Assembly: GCA_951640165.1 (NCBI GenBank)
Contig: OX621253.1
Span: 27,933,469-27,997,468, forward strand
Direction of reading: 5' to 3'
Length of the DNA stretch: 64,000 bases
DNA from: Pseudoips prasinana
Taxonomy: Eukaryota; Arthropoda; Insecta; Lepidoptera; Nolidae
Part shown: positions 12,701 to 21,788 of the stretch, in pieces
Position numbering within the stretch: the stretch's first letter is position 1
Layout: each line of letters opens with the position of its first letter
Program-made: the position numbers and the translations under genes
The notes under the pieces: model-generated
Databases searched by the model: none
The model's input: only the letters and a program-made list of their open reading frames with translations
Told to the model about the DNA's origin: nothing

Positions 12701-15700
12701 TCAGACGGTTTCGGGAGACAGGCTCATACACCCGCAGGCCAGGTCAAGGCCGACATCGATGCACTTCAACTCGAGATGACCGCTTCGTTGTCAGCAACGT
12801 GTTGAGAAATCGCTTTTGCACCGCTACTGAAGCCCGTACGTGTCTTTTTGAAGTGAGAAATGTCAGTGTGAGTGAACGTACGATTAGAAGAAGACTGGCA
12901 GAAAGAAATCTGCGGGCTTTTCGTCCAGCTCGCGCCCCACAACTGCTCCCACAACACCGTAGAGCTAGACTTGCTTATGCGCGAGAATTTGCTGACTGGA
13001 CTATGGAGGAATGGAAGGACGTACTGTTCTCAGATGAGAGCAGAATAGCCTTAAAAGGTCCAGATGGACGTCAGCGTGTCTACAGGCGCCAAAATGAAAG
13101 GTTTGCGTCATGCGCTATAACCGAAACAGTGGGTTACCAGGGAGGGTCCATAATGGTTTGGGGAGGTATCTCTTATGAGGCTCGTACCGATCTTGTTGTG
13201 TTCGATAGGGGTAGTGTGAACGCTCAAAGGTACGTGGAGGAAGTTATTCAAGAGCATGTCATGCCTTTCGCACCATTCATTGGTGCCAACTTCAGATTAA
13301 TGCATGACAATGCACGTTGCCATACCGCAAGATCCGTCACTGAGTACCTTAATGAGGTCGGGATCCAAGTTTTACCATGGCCGGCACGCAGTCCTGATCT
13401 TAACCCAATTGAGCACATTTGGGACAACCTCAAAAGACGTGTCCGAGCAAGGGTACCAGCCCCTACGACCCTAGGAGAGCTCAAGACGGCTGCGGTAGAG
13501 GAGTGGCACAATATCCCCCAATCTGATATCCAAGATATCATGGATGGATTGCCAAACCGGCTCCAAGAAGTCATTAGAGCCCGAGGCGGCAACACCCATT
13601 ATTAATTTTTTAAAATTTTTTATTCGAGCACTTTTTTCTAAATTCTAATTTGTTAATTTTTCATCGAAGATTTACATAAAATCGATTTTTGGTATTAATC
13701 ATTTAATAAACGACTTTTTCTTTCAAGACTATTGTTTTTTTTTTACCTTTAAGGTAGCTTTCAACGTACCTCTCATCAAATGTGGTCTAAATTTGACGAT
13801 TTCTGCAAATTGAAAGAAATACAAGGTGGGCGGTTAATTGTGCCTGTGAGTGTATATAGTTTTATAATAACTATGATACCTTCTAATAGTTATTATAAAA
13901 CATAATTACCAAGTTAGATCGTAAAAAAGTTACGTTTTATTTTTGGCATCGTAAATTGGTAATCTGGCCTTGTGTGCGCCGGCTAATGAATTATTAAATT
14001 AGACGAAATTGATTGTGAAATGAATAAATAAAGAGTATTAAATAATAGGTTAGGACTTTTTAAGTAAGATTTTGTAGTACCTAGATATTTATAAAGATGT
14101 TTTGATTGCTGTAAGTTGTTAAACACATACTTAGATGTTTCAAAATGCTGTAAAATAATCGGGACTTTTTTTACGTGTGCAAATCCCCACGGCACGGTAT
14201 ACTCGTAGTTATCTATATAGTATTTTTACTCGGCCGTATGATGGAAATAAATGCCTACAGCCGGGCGCTACGTAAACATGCGTTAGGGCTGCCCTTCTCC
14301 AGTCTTAACACAAGCGTAAGTACCTACCGTATCTTAATTCATTCAAAACCGCCTATAACTACCTATTTCACTCGTCTCAATAACTTTCCTTTACTCTATT
14401 CACATTATTTATTAATCCAGACACCTTTTCTTTCGTGAGATAAAAGAAAATACTTATCCATTAAAAAGACACATATTTTATTCCTACCTTCTAGTAAGTA
14501 AAATTATTTAATAGTCTTAACTTTCACAATTTCCAGGTAATTTAAAAAAAAGGTACCTATGTCTGGAAGCGTTATTGACGAATTCATACAACCAAAAACA
14601 GCACAATATCTCCTACCTATCGTATTAAATATGTACTTGAATAGATTTTATTGTTAAAAAAACAACACACCGTCCGTTCGTCACTGCGGTACAGTCGCTG
14701 CTGTCCGCGCACCGAGCGCACTGCGACATCGAGGCGCGTAGGTATAGCTCGCGTTTCGTCCGTTTGTATGAAGATGGAATACTGTATACAAGGTGGTGCA
14801 AAGGTTATCACATAAAATGAAACAATAGGTCCTTCTGGTCCATCTTATGCTAAAACAACTATAAAATAACAAAAATAAAACTAAAAATTTTGGACCAAAA
14901 AAAAGCGCGCGAAAATTTAAATAAACGATATCCGGGTGGGAAGGGTGGTAGCCGCACTATCTATTGTTTTTTAGGGTTAGTTATTGACCCCCTAGGGCTC
15001 ACCTAGCTTCAATCTTTGCAATTGTAACGGGATATGCTAAAACCATGAAATTTAAATTAAGTTAAATGATGTCCCTTCCCTGTAGATAATTGACTATTAT
15101 TGATTATTGACTAATGATTATTTTTCATTGATTTCTTTTTTAGAGTACTATTCATGGTCTGGTCTATCCATGGTTTAATTTTATGTGATAACCTTTGCAC
15201 CACTTTGTATAATTATACTGTGCCCACGAACTAAAACCACACGGAGTTACTGCAGGTATGCCCTAGAAAGGATTACCCTAGAGTCCTCAACAGACTTTGG
15301 CTGTTGTGGGAGCCTCGCCACTCGGGTCGCTGCGTTCTTGACAGGCTTCTGTAAGGGGTTTTAGTTTTGTCTTGCGTCGTAAATACCTATACACTTTGAT
15401 TATTTACACATTTACACTTTACCTGGGCACTTAACAAAAGGGACATTTGTATTCAACAGGTGGCTATTAAAAAAATATTCCTTAGGTACTTTTACCCTAC
15501 AAATATTGTATTGTATCATTACAGATTCAAGGAAGCAATGTCATGGGAGCTGGCATTAATTGGACTACGCAAATTACTACTCCACATATAGAAGAATTTG
15601 ACGACTTTGTTTGTGGACTGTCGCCTGCTGTCAAATTAGATAGCACCTCGACGGAACTACAATTCTTCGAACATTTTTGTAACAAGGAGTTGGTACAGAA

Positions 15701-17069
15701 AATTGTCAATTGTACGAATAGTTATCATCAATACTTTGTAAGACATGCGACTCTCGGCATTTATTCAAGACTGCAACGATGGCAAGATGTAACTATTGAA
15801 GATATTTACATCTTACTAGCACTAACAATGCTTTTCACCAGGAATAAAAGAATAACAATCGAAGAACACTGGTCTACAGACCCTTTACTACACAGTGAGG
15901 TGTTCCATAACACTATGTTCAGAAATAGATATTGCTGTATTCTAGCAATGTTGTCGTTTTATGAAGCACCTGCACGGGCAAATGATGTACCGAGATTGTA
16001 TAAAATACAAATGTTAATTGACCACGCACGTGAAACTTTTAAAGGCACATTTATCCCGGGTAAAAAATTGTGCATAGATGAAAGTATTGTACCTTTTAAA
16101 GGTCGCCTAATGTTCAAACAATATTTACCTAAAAAACGCAATAGATTTGGAGTAAAGTTGTTCGTAATGTGTGATGTCGAAACTGGGTGTATTGTTGATT
16201 TCATAGTGTATTGTGGGTCAGAAACAGATATTGAAATCATACCAAATTTAGGCCTAACAGGATCAGTAGTGACCGAACTTTTAAAAGATTATTTTTTTTG
16301 TAACCGTGAATTGTATGTCGACAATTGGTATTCCAGTCCTCAACTTTTTATGTATTTAAAAGAAAGGGCCACCTATGCATGTGGCACCGTAAAACCAAAT
16401 CGAAAAGGGATGCCGAAATTCCAAAAACTAAAACGCGGTGAAATAGCCGCTTACATGTCTCCTCCACTCTTAGCTTTAAAATGGCAAGATAAAAAACCGG
16501 TCATAATGTTGTCAACGAAACATGATGATAAGATAGTTCCATCAGACAATGTCGACTACTCAACAGGGCTACCCGAAATGAAGCCACAGTGTGTGGTAGA
16601 TTACTCAAAAAATATGGGGTTGGTTGACACAGCAGATATGATGACTAGCACATTAGGCTGTATAAGAAAATCCAAAAAATGGCATAAAAAGCTTGGATTC
16701 CATATAATTGACATGTTTTTACTAAATGCATTCTATTTATTTAAAAAGGTAAAAAAATATAAAAAATGTAGTTTAGCTGATTTTCAATTAAACGTAATCA
16801 GGCAATTAATAGAAAACTACAAACAATGTAATTTAAATCAACCATCAACCTCGCGTGGCATCCGTGACCTTAGCCGTATTGTACATAATGATGTCTTACA
16901 GCATTTTCCTATTAAGAACCCAACCGGAAAAAGTCAACGATGCAGAATGTGTTCGGCTAAAAATAAACGATCAGACACTCGTTTTATGTGTCAGAAATGC
17001 AATGTTTATCTGTGCGTAGATCCGTGTGCTATTGAGTATCACAAATCGGTAAATCAATTAGTATCGTGA
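3708..17069 (+). CDS. piggyBac P1 transposase, two exons split by an 11.7-kb intron
   Basis: Exon 1 (3708-3797) codes for 30 mostly acidic residues ('EGDDDDEFVSDEE') and ends GAG|GTAATT. Exon 2 (15525-17069) starts after ATTACAG, phase 0. The spliced product is about 544 aa, normal for piggyBac. It has the DDE_Tnp_1_7 core with three catalytic aspartates in context: 'LCIDESIVPFKGRL' (D near residue 215), 'YVDNWYSSPQLF' and 'NMGLVDTADMM'. A C-terminal cysteine-rich domain follows ('CRMCSAKNKR', 'CQKCNVYLC', 'CAIEYH'). Acidic N-termini are usual in the family. Everything between the exons is later insertion (Harbinger B, Transib D and their passengers, a MITE), so the coding sequence escaped damage. 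Joining these two exons is inference from phase, splice sites and family layout. Whether an intron this long is still spliced is unknown. Confidence 0.72.
4292..6911 (+). pseudogene. Harbinger B MADF-BESS protein, frameshifted
   Basis: Exon 1 is 4292-4633 (donor GAG|GTGAGT) and exon 2 starts at 6040 after TTGCAG, phase 0. The MADF domain begins 'WGNDAVIEFIELLQ' and closes 'FKPTWFAFDAMHNYM', matching Harbinger A in layout. Exon 2 carries the BESS-like helix ('DLYGQLLAEKLKSL', 'NEIDNLIF'). The first frame runs to 6732, but from about 6603 a different frame gives the family-like continuation ('STPTPYERDIRIQT' and on to 'DIIQEAYERC', stop 6909-6911). A one-base slip at the A-run near 6605-6611 explains this. 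The intron (4634-6039) holds a MITE and exon 2 of the transposase. It is a decayed partner gene, with a role as in Harbinger A. Confidence 0.75.
4753..5165. mobile_element. 413-bp MITE with 40-bp inverted arms, inside Harbinger B
   Basis: AATTCGACACCTGCATGCAA at 4753 and onward for about 40 bp is repeated in inverted orientation ending at 5165 (one or two mismatches). The interior is non-coding and has further GAGTTACGAT-like pieces. It sits right behind the transposase stop codon of Harbinger B. No clear target duplication was found, so the superfamily is open. Confidence 0.75.
5173..7406 (-). pseudogene. Harbinger B DDE transposase, frameshifted
   Basis: On the minus strand exon 1 is 7406-7101 (donor AAG|GTGAGT) and exon 2 is 5953-5173 (acceptor GTTTCAG), phase 0. 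Exon 2 shows 'GAIDGKHVVLES', 'VADSAFAL' and 'RVKVEHVFGIM', i.e. the DDE triad of HARBI1-like proteins. After 'GIMTSVFS' the frame is lost by one base near 5455-5465 and resumes as 'KPMLLQPDK' in the neighbouring frame. The C-terminus lacks the 'VPWQ' tail seen in A and C, and the MITE starts within 10 bp of the stop. Exon 1 lacks the usual first 40 residues. A possible acceptor just before it (poly-T then CAG) hints at a lost or distant first exon. Its intron contains MADF exon 2 on the other strand. Confidence 0.78.
9168..11317 (+). mobile_element. IS630-Tc1-mariner element of DD82E (Sailor-like) type
   Basis: Terminal inverted repeats AGCTGAAATGACGCGCCCC at 9168 and inverted at 11317. TA precedes the left end, but the right flank is TG, so the duplication is degenerate. 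It interrupts Transib D between its C-x2-C motif and the following zinc-ligand region. The 3' third (10800-11290) is non-coding. Classification rests on the 82-residue gap between the last two catalytic residues of its transposase. Confidence 0.8.
9326..10796 (+). pseudogene. DD82E transposase with a single nonsense codon
   Basis: Exon 1 is 9326-9355 ('MSTKKHLRSQ', donor CAG|GTAAAT). Exon 2 is 9507-10796 after TTTACAG, phase 0. The N-terminal helix-turn-helix includes 'VGVSESTITRILKEE'. The catalytic core shows 'FTDES' (D1), 'VVVDNASYHN' (D2) and 'YHPELNPIEKIWG' (E). I count 82 residues between D2 and E instead of 34 as in Tc1, the extra part containing a basic, helical insert. An acidic C-terminus 'NDSDSDESDSVE' follows. 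One TAA (10035-10037) directly after 'FTDES' is the only break, at a position where related transposases have an aromatic residue. Otherwise the frame is open for 430 codons, so this copy died recently. The assignment to the Sailor family is from memory of that published spacing. Confidence 0.82.
12294..13852 (+). mobile_element. Tc1 element, intact, 1559 bp
   Basis: Inverted ends CACTCACAGGCACAATTAAC match over about 28 bp. It is flanked by TA at 12292-12293 and 13853-13854. It lies in the 3' untranslated part of Transib D, so it did not cause that gene's decay. The transposase frame is complete. Confidence 0.95.
12586..13605 (+). CDS. Tc1 transposase, DD34E, intact
   Basis: 339 aa without intron, the normal length for Tc1. 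The paired-like N-terminal region has two helix-turn-helices: 'RIARTLGVPRTTVRDAIRRF', a GRPR-like linker 'RRPGQGRHR', then 'NVSVSERTIRRRLAERNL'. The DDE nuclease shows 'LFSDESR', 'MHDNARCHTA' and 'SPDLNPIEHIWDNL', with exactly 34 residues between the second Asp and the Glu. 'GGSIMVWGGIS' is the family's glycine-rich box. It cuts and pastes the element at TA sites in the nucleus. No damage is visible, and together with intact ends this is one of the best candidates for an active or very young copy in the window. It is more GC-rich than its neighbours, fitting recent arrival. Confidence 0.95.
   Translation: MPLDATGAARAVALADAGYSQRRIARTLGVPRTTVRDAIRRFRETGSYTRRPGQGRHRCTSTRDDRFVVSNVLRNRFCTATEARTCLFEVRNVSVSERTIRRRLAERNLRAFRPARAPQLLPQHRRARLAYAREFADWTMEEWKDVLFSDESRIALKGPDGRQRVYRRQNERFASCAITETVGYQGGSIMVWGGISYEARTDLVVFDRGSVNAQRYVEEVIQEHVMPFAPFIGANFRLMHDNARCHTARSVTEYLNEVGIQVLPWPARSPDLNPIEHIWDNLKRRVRARVPAPTTLGELKTAAVEEWHNIPQSDIQDIMDGLPNRLQEVIRARGGNTHY
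13977..14788. other. Non-coding remnant, no gene seen
   Basis: It lies inside the long P1 intron, right of Transib D. AT-rich with a short GC-rich patch at 14680-14760. Short open frames here have no recognisable motif. The first 8 bp may be the right tip of Harbinger B. Confidence 0.4.
14789..15207. mobile_element. 419-bp MITE of Tc1/mariner type
   Basis: Ends CAAGGTGGTGCAAAGGTTAT and its inverted copy CAAAGTGGTGCAAAGGTTAT match over more than 30 bp. TA is at 14787-14788 and 15208-15209. The interior is non-coding. The outermost bases (CAARGTGGT) resemble the ends of mariner X (CAAAGTGGTTATG), so an X-like transposase may have moved it. From 15208 to 15524 only the end of the P1 intron is seen, with no gene. 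Confidence 0.85.
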
Positions 17070-17251
17070 TTCCACATCACTATTTTTATGTCTCGTTTAT
17101 TAGATTTATGGTGATATGACAACACTCACCGTACACTCATTCAATCATTCACTCAACTCAATTCTATATATTCGACATCGACAGTAGGAAACAAGTGTTT
17201 GTGGTACGACGCAACGTTTATAAAATCGAGATTCTTAATTTATTGCAACAA

Positions 17252-17714
17252 AATGGGATCCAAAAGTGTGTGGTCTACAAAATATAATACATTTTAATGT
17301 AAGTCGTAATATGATTATAAAAACTAATTTGATTTATTTTATAGGAAAGTTTGAAGACAGCCAGTCAATTTTGTCTGGCTTTGGCTATAGTGAAGACGAA
17401 GTAGACATAAACATAGAATATAGCCAGGATGTTAACCAAAGCGAGTATATGGTTTTTTTAAAGAGGGCCAGTCGCAGATAAGAAGTTGTGACAGTACGCC
17501 GGATTTATATAGATCTACGGCGACACAAACTTCGATTAAAACGCGCAATGCATCTACACAATACGAACAAATTAAGGATCCAGTTAAAGTAACTGCCAAA
17601 ACCTTAGCGGGCACTTATTTTGTTGCCGACGACCCTGGTAAACAAAAATTTATTGAATGCTACATAAATGTGGTCTCGTCCATAATTCGTCTCGCTGGTG
17701 TCGACCGTAAATAA
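17252..17714 (+). pseudogene. Unrecognised small gene downstream of P1 transposase
   Basis: I do not recognise this protein. An ATG at 17252 starts 'MGSKSVWSTKYNTF', followed by a possible donor (AAT|GTAAGT). After a TTTTATAG acceptor (17337-17344) comes a frame with 'GFGYSEDEVDINIEYSQD'. This frame stops at 17481, but sliding one base at the T-run near 17455 gives another 85 open residues ('GQSQIRSCDSTPDLYR', 'DPVKVTAKTLAGTYFVADD') to the TAA at 17712-17714. The C-terminal helix 'FIECYINVVSSIIRLAG' could be a dimerisation segment. It lies on the same strand, 180 bp after piggyBac P1, so it may be an accessory gene of that element or a flanking host fragment. The first exon also reads into a stop before the donor, so I call it broken. 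Confidence 0.4.
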
Positions 17715-17783
17715 TCTTTCGATTGATTTATACCTATTATTGAAAAAAGTTACCTGCGTGTGGTTGCAGACTGACTACTTATA

Positions 17784-19086
17784 ACGGGTGTCCCAACTAG
17801 AACGCAATTTTTAAATTTGGCGCCATTCGAAGTGTCATTGTTTGACATTTGAACAATTGTTACTGTTTGCTAGTAGAAGGTACGAGGTTAGTAAAAATGG
17901 AGCGCTACACGAATGAACAACGCATTCTCATTGTGAAATTGTTTTACCAAAATGGTGAAAGTTTTGCGGCTACAGTTCGCAAATTGCGATCAATTTGGGG
18001 TCACAATAATGCTCCAAAAGAGTCAACTGTAAAGAGATTAATGAATAAATTTGCCGAAACTGGGTCTGTTAGTGATGTAAAGACAACAACGCGCCTTCGA
18101 CCAGGTCGATCGATCGAAAATGTCGCAGCTGTACGTAATGATGTCGCTCAAAATCCATCCACCTCAATTCGACACCGAGCTCAGCAAATTGGTGTCTCCA
18201 AATCCACTATGCAGCGAATTTTGACGAAAGATTTGCATCTTCATGCATACAAAGTTCAATTGACACAGGAACTGAAGCCGGCTGACCATGGACAGCGAAG
18301 GGAGTTCGTTAATTGGGTATTGGAGAGACAACATGAAAATGCTGATTTTGCCGATAAAATCATCTTCAGTGACGAGGCCCATTTCCATCTTGATGGCTTC
18401 GTCAATAAGCAGAATTGTCGCATTTGGGGTGAGGAAAATCCTCGAAAGATTCACGAGAAGCAAATGCATCCCCAACGTGTCACTGTGTGGTGTGGTTTTT
18501 GGGCTGGAGGAATCATTGGACCTTTTTTTTATGAAAATGAGGCAGGTCAAGCGCAAACAGTCAATGGTGTTCGTTATCGTGAAATGATAACCAATTTTTT
18601 CTTGCCTAGAATTGAAGAAATGAATGTGGATGGCATGTGGTTTCAACAAGACGGCGCCACATGTCATACAGCCAGAGAAACAATTCAATTGCTGCATCAG
18701 TCATTTCCCGGTCGTGTTATTTCGCGTTTTGGAGACCAGAATTGGCCGCCTAGATCGTGCGATTTAACACCTTTAGATTTTTTTCTTTGGGGTTTTTTGA
18801 AGTCGATGGTTTACGCGAATAAGCCGACGACGACTCAAGCCTTAAAAGACGAAATTGGACGCTGCATTAATGAAATACCGCAGCATTTATGCAAAATGGT
18901 CATTGAAAATTTTATTAAAAGATCGCGTGTGTGCCAGCAAAGCCGCGGCGGCCATCTCCACAATATCTTGTTCCATACATAACCTCATTCTGTCGACTTT
19001 ACGATATAATAAAGTTTCACGGTTTTTTTTTAAATATCTGTGTTTTATTCAAAATTAAAAATTTGCGTTCTTGTTGGGACACCCTT
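17784..19086 (+). mobile_element. Mariner M3, DD41D type, intact, 1303 bp
   Basis: Ends ACGGGTGTCCCAACTAGAAC and (inverted) AAGGGTGTCCCAACAAGAAC, with TA at 17782-17783 and 19087-19088. One open transposase gene fills it. It was inserted 70 bp after the small gene that follows piggyBac P1. Confidence 0.93.
17897..18982 (+). CDS. Mariner M3 transposase, DD41D, intact
   Basis: 361 aa, no intron. I start at 17897 ('MERYTNEQRILIVKLF') because the residues in front of it in the open frame look like leader sequence and the family starts with this helix. The first helix-turn-helix (DUF4817-like) runs from 'YTNEQRILIV' to 'ESTVKRLMNKFAETGS'. A second one holds 'IGVSKSTMQRILTKDL'. The nuclease has 'FSDEAHFHLDG', 'QQDGATCHTA' and 'DLTPLDFFLWG', with 41 residues between the second and third Asp. 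That places it in the DD41D group of Tc1/mariner rather than classic DD34D mariners. No stop or shift, intact ends and TA duplication: potentially active. The same family recurs in this window in broken form as X, M5, M6, M7 and M8. Confidence 0.93.
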   Translation: MERYTNEQRILIVKLFYQNGESFAATVRKLRSIWGHNNAPKESTVKRLMNKFAETGSVSDVKTTTRLRPGRSIENVAAVRNDVAQNPSTSIRHRAQQIGVSKSTMQRILTKDLHLHAYKVQLTQELKPADHGQRREFVNWVLERQHENADFADKIIFSDEAHFHLDGFVNKQNCRIWGEENPRKIHEKQMHPQRVTVWCGFWAGGIIGPFFYENEAGQAQTVNGVRYREMITNFFLPRIEEMNVDGMWFQQDGATCHTARETIQLLHQSFPGRVISRFGDQNWPPRSCDLTPLDFFLWGFLKSMVYANKPTTTQALKDEIGRCINEIPQHLCKMVIENFIKRSRVCQQSRGGHLHNILFHT

Positions 19087-19562
19087 TATTATTAAGAAAT
19101 TGTAACTGTGATTATTTGACTGATTTTACTTTAAAGGTTAACTATAATATTACTGTAGATATAATTACATAACGGGACCAGGAGGTTAAAAACCAACCAA
19201 TAAGCATAATTATTTTTTTTATTTAAAATGTTACTTGTAATAGTTAGACTGATTAGTGTACTACTGAGATATTAAAAGACGAGGTTCATTCAGTAGGTAC
19301 CTATAGTTATACTTCAGTATAAGAATACTTAAATAAATACCTATTAATATATCGATCGATGTTTTATTTCCTTACAAAAAATGACGGATATTTCCATAGA
19401 GTAATCAGTAGTAGGTAAGTATGTACATAGGTCAAGCTCGTAAATACAAATATTATTATAGCGAAATATCGATGTTGAAAAATTTATTTACCTACTTACA
19501 TCCCTATTTGTTGTAGGTATTTATTGATCGATTTAATGTGTCGGGCGCTGGGGGCACGCTAA
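19087..19562. other. Non-coding spacer
   Basis: AT-rich DNA with TAGGTACCTA-type strings and no open frame worth reporting. It ends in the target copy TAA (19560-19562) of Harbinger C. Confidence 0.5.
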
Positions 19563-19578
19563 AGCCCGGGTGACACGA

Positions 19579-19845
19579 GGCTAGTAAATCAAGCTAGTGA
19601 GCCAAGCTAGTGCTGCCAAGCTAGTAAGCTAGTGACACTAGCTTCGTGTAGACGGAACTAGCTTCGTTTACAAGCTAGTAAGCTAGTGTGGAAGCTAGCA
19701 AGCTAGTGCCTCAAGCCAGGATAGTTTTAATAGCTTGGGGTTCTATTTTTCAAGCTAGTAGGCGCCCCCCACCACCCGTTTTACTATCCTGGCTTCGTTA
19801 CTAGCTTCGTGTCAACCGCGAAGCTAGCGAACCTAAGCTAGTGTG
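19579..19845. repeat. Left subterminal AAGCTAGT cluster of Harbinger C
   Basis: About a dozen copies of AGCTAGT or its reverse ACTAGCT in 270 bp, several in tandem (AAGCTAGTAAGCTAGTG) and two fused to TTCGTGTAGAC. It lies upstream of the MADF gene. Probably multiple binding sites for the element's MADF protein or transposase, and possibly its promoter. Confidence 0.8.
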
Positions 19846-19885
19846 CAGTCGGAGAGCGTGGTGAGAGTGCGTGCAATTTGTTAAA

Positions 19886-21788
19886 ATGCCGAAATTAGCG
19901 GACGAAATTAATTTAAAATTCGTTCAATTGTACAGAGAAGAGGAATGTTTGTGGAATGCAAGTATTCCATCTTACAAGGACAAGCAAATGCGAGACTCGT
20001 CACTAGAAAAAATACGCGACATACTAAATAAAGATGGAATAGAAATGTCGATAAAAGAGATTAAAAATAAAATTAAAAATCTAAGAGCTACATATTGTCA
20101 AGAATTAACAAAGATAGAAAAATCTGAGAGGTCTGGAGCAGGAACTGCAGAAGTCTATAAGCCAAAAATTATTTGGTTTGAGGAAATGCATAATTTCATA
20201 AAAAAGGTGCCAATGAAGAGAAAAACTTCGGTAAGTTATTTTAATATTATTTACTCTTTACAATTATTTACCTTAAAAGTACTTATTGAAATATTAATAA
20301 TCGTCGGCATTTTTAATTTTTCTTGTAGTTTTGTCTGAATTAACGAATCATTCTTGCTTGCCATGGTACTGCTCCATCATTGTTGAAATATCTCTTAAAT
20401 TTCTCCCTTTTTTCGATAGCTGACAGAGAAGAGTGGTTACTTCCCTGTCGACTGATACTGGGTAAACATAAATTTTCCATTCTCCATGAACCGGGAATAA
20501 TGTTTCCCGCTTCAATGTCTTCTTGGTCGACATCACTACTAATGCAATAAGTGCTTTTTTGCTCTTTTCGTAACCAATTATGCAGAGCACATGATGCTAG
20601 TACAATTTTGTCTACTGTTTTTACGTCAACTGCGATTGGTCTTTGATAAACACGAAATCGGCTTGCCAATATGCCAAAGGCATTTTCTACAGTTCTTCTG
20701 GCTCTACTTAGCCGGTAGTTGTATACTTTTTCTTCATGTGTTAAATTGTCACCTGGGTACGGTTTCATAATATACGATTTTAATGGGAATGCAGCATCCG
20801 CCAAAATTACTCCGCCTTGTGGTATAAGGTTATTTTCTAGTTGATTATATATGGAGCAATTCCTAAAAACACTTCCATCAGATGCCATTCCACAGGCGCC
20901 GACGTCAATATAAATGAAATTATAATCGTAATCAACAATAGCCATAAGAACAATACTGAATGTTTTTTTGTAATTAAAAAACAAACTTCCACTGTTGCCA
21001 GGAGCTATGATTTGAACATGCTTCCCGTCGACGGCGCCATAACACGCTGGAAAGTTCCATTTCACTCTGAAACCATTTTCTATAGCTGCCCATTCTTCAG
21101 TTGTAGTTGGAATCTGTAACAATATTTTTAACAAATTTTTTATTTTCAGAACAATCAAGATTCTCCAAACAATAATAAAGATGACAACAGTGCAAGCAAC
21201 AGTCAGTCATTAGAACCACCCGTAGCAGAAAATCTTTCAGAAAAGACAGTTGAAATGTCTCAACCTGCAAGCGAAATGTCGTCTATTCAAGATAAAACTT
21301 CTAAATTTATTTCCCCCGGAAGTAACATTCCGCAATTTAAGAAACGGAAGGTTTCGCAAGTGAGTTCATTGATAAATGAAATTAAGGTGATTAAGGAGGA
21401 TTTAAACAGTTCACGAGAATTTCAGGAACCAGAGCTGGATGAACATGAGATATTTGCAAAATATGTAGCAAGTCAGTTGAAAAAGCTTTCACCCGGACAG
21501 GCCATTTTAGCTAGGGATCAGATCAACGCAACACTATCCCGCTGTCGGATGTATGATTTAAACTTCGGAAATACTACATTTTCGTACCAGTCACCTATCA
21601 ATTCTTCAGACTCCAATATGTCAACCACATTTTCTTACAATAGTTCTGCAGCAAGTCCACTCTACACTAATCCACCATCACAACTACAACAGACTGAGCA
21701 ACGTGATGAACCCATCATCCATCCGCCACCACAGCAAGAGTTGGAGCAAGATGAAGATCCCATCTATCAAGCATTTCAAAATGCTTGA
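19886..21788 (+). CDS. Harbinger C MADF-BESS DNA-binding protein (two exons)
   Basis: Exons 19886-20230 and 21150-21788, phase 0, 327 aa. Donor TCG|GTAAGT and acceptor ATTTTCAG. I start at 'MPKLADEINLKFVQLYREEE'; an earlier ATG at 19871 adds five residues. The MADF domain covers residues 1-110 ('ECLWNASIPSYKDKQ', 'AEVYKPKIIWFEEMHNFI'). Exon 2 carries a BESS-like helix ('EIFAKYVASQLKKL' to 'RDQINATLSRC') and a glutamine/proline-rich tail ('HPPPQQELEQDEDP'). By analogy with PIF/Harbinger partners it binds the element ends, probably the AAGCTAGT clusters, and works with the transposase. Its intron (20231-21149) contains the catalytic exon of the transposase on the other strand. Confidence 0.9.

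Larger units (their letters stand above)
7482..13976 (+). mobile_element. Transib element D with two nested insertions
   Basis: The left end CACACAAGGCCGGATTAC (7482) is mirrored at the right end (to 13976), with about 36 of 40 bp shared over the arm including ATTTACGATGCCAAAAAT. Transib ends begin CAC like V(D)J signal sequences. The right flank CGCCG is a typical Transib target, but the left flank is AACCG, so the duplication is imperfect or one flank was rearranged. Without the DD82E element (9168-11317) and Tc1 (12294-13852) the element would be about 2.8 kb, close to Transib F. Confidence 0.82.

Noticed and set aside
12766..13595. Minus-strand open frames opposite the Tc1 transposase
   Set aside because: They are shadows of a strongly biased real gene and show no transposase or host motif.
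18164..18697. 177-codon minus-strand open frame opposite M3
   Set aside because: Antisense of an intact transposase with clear motifs; no independent evidence of coding.
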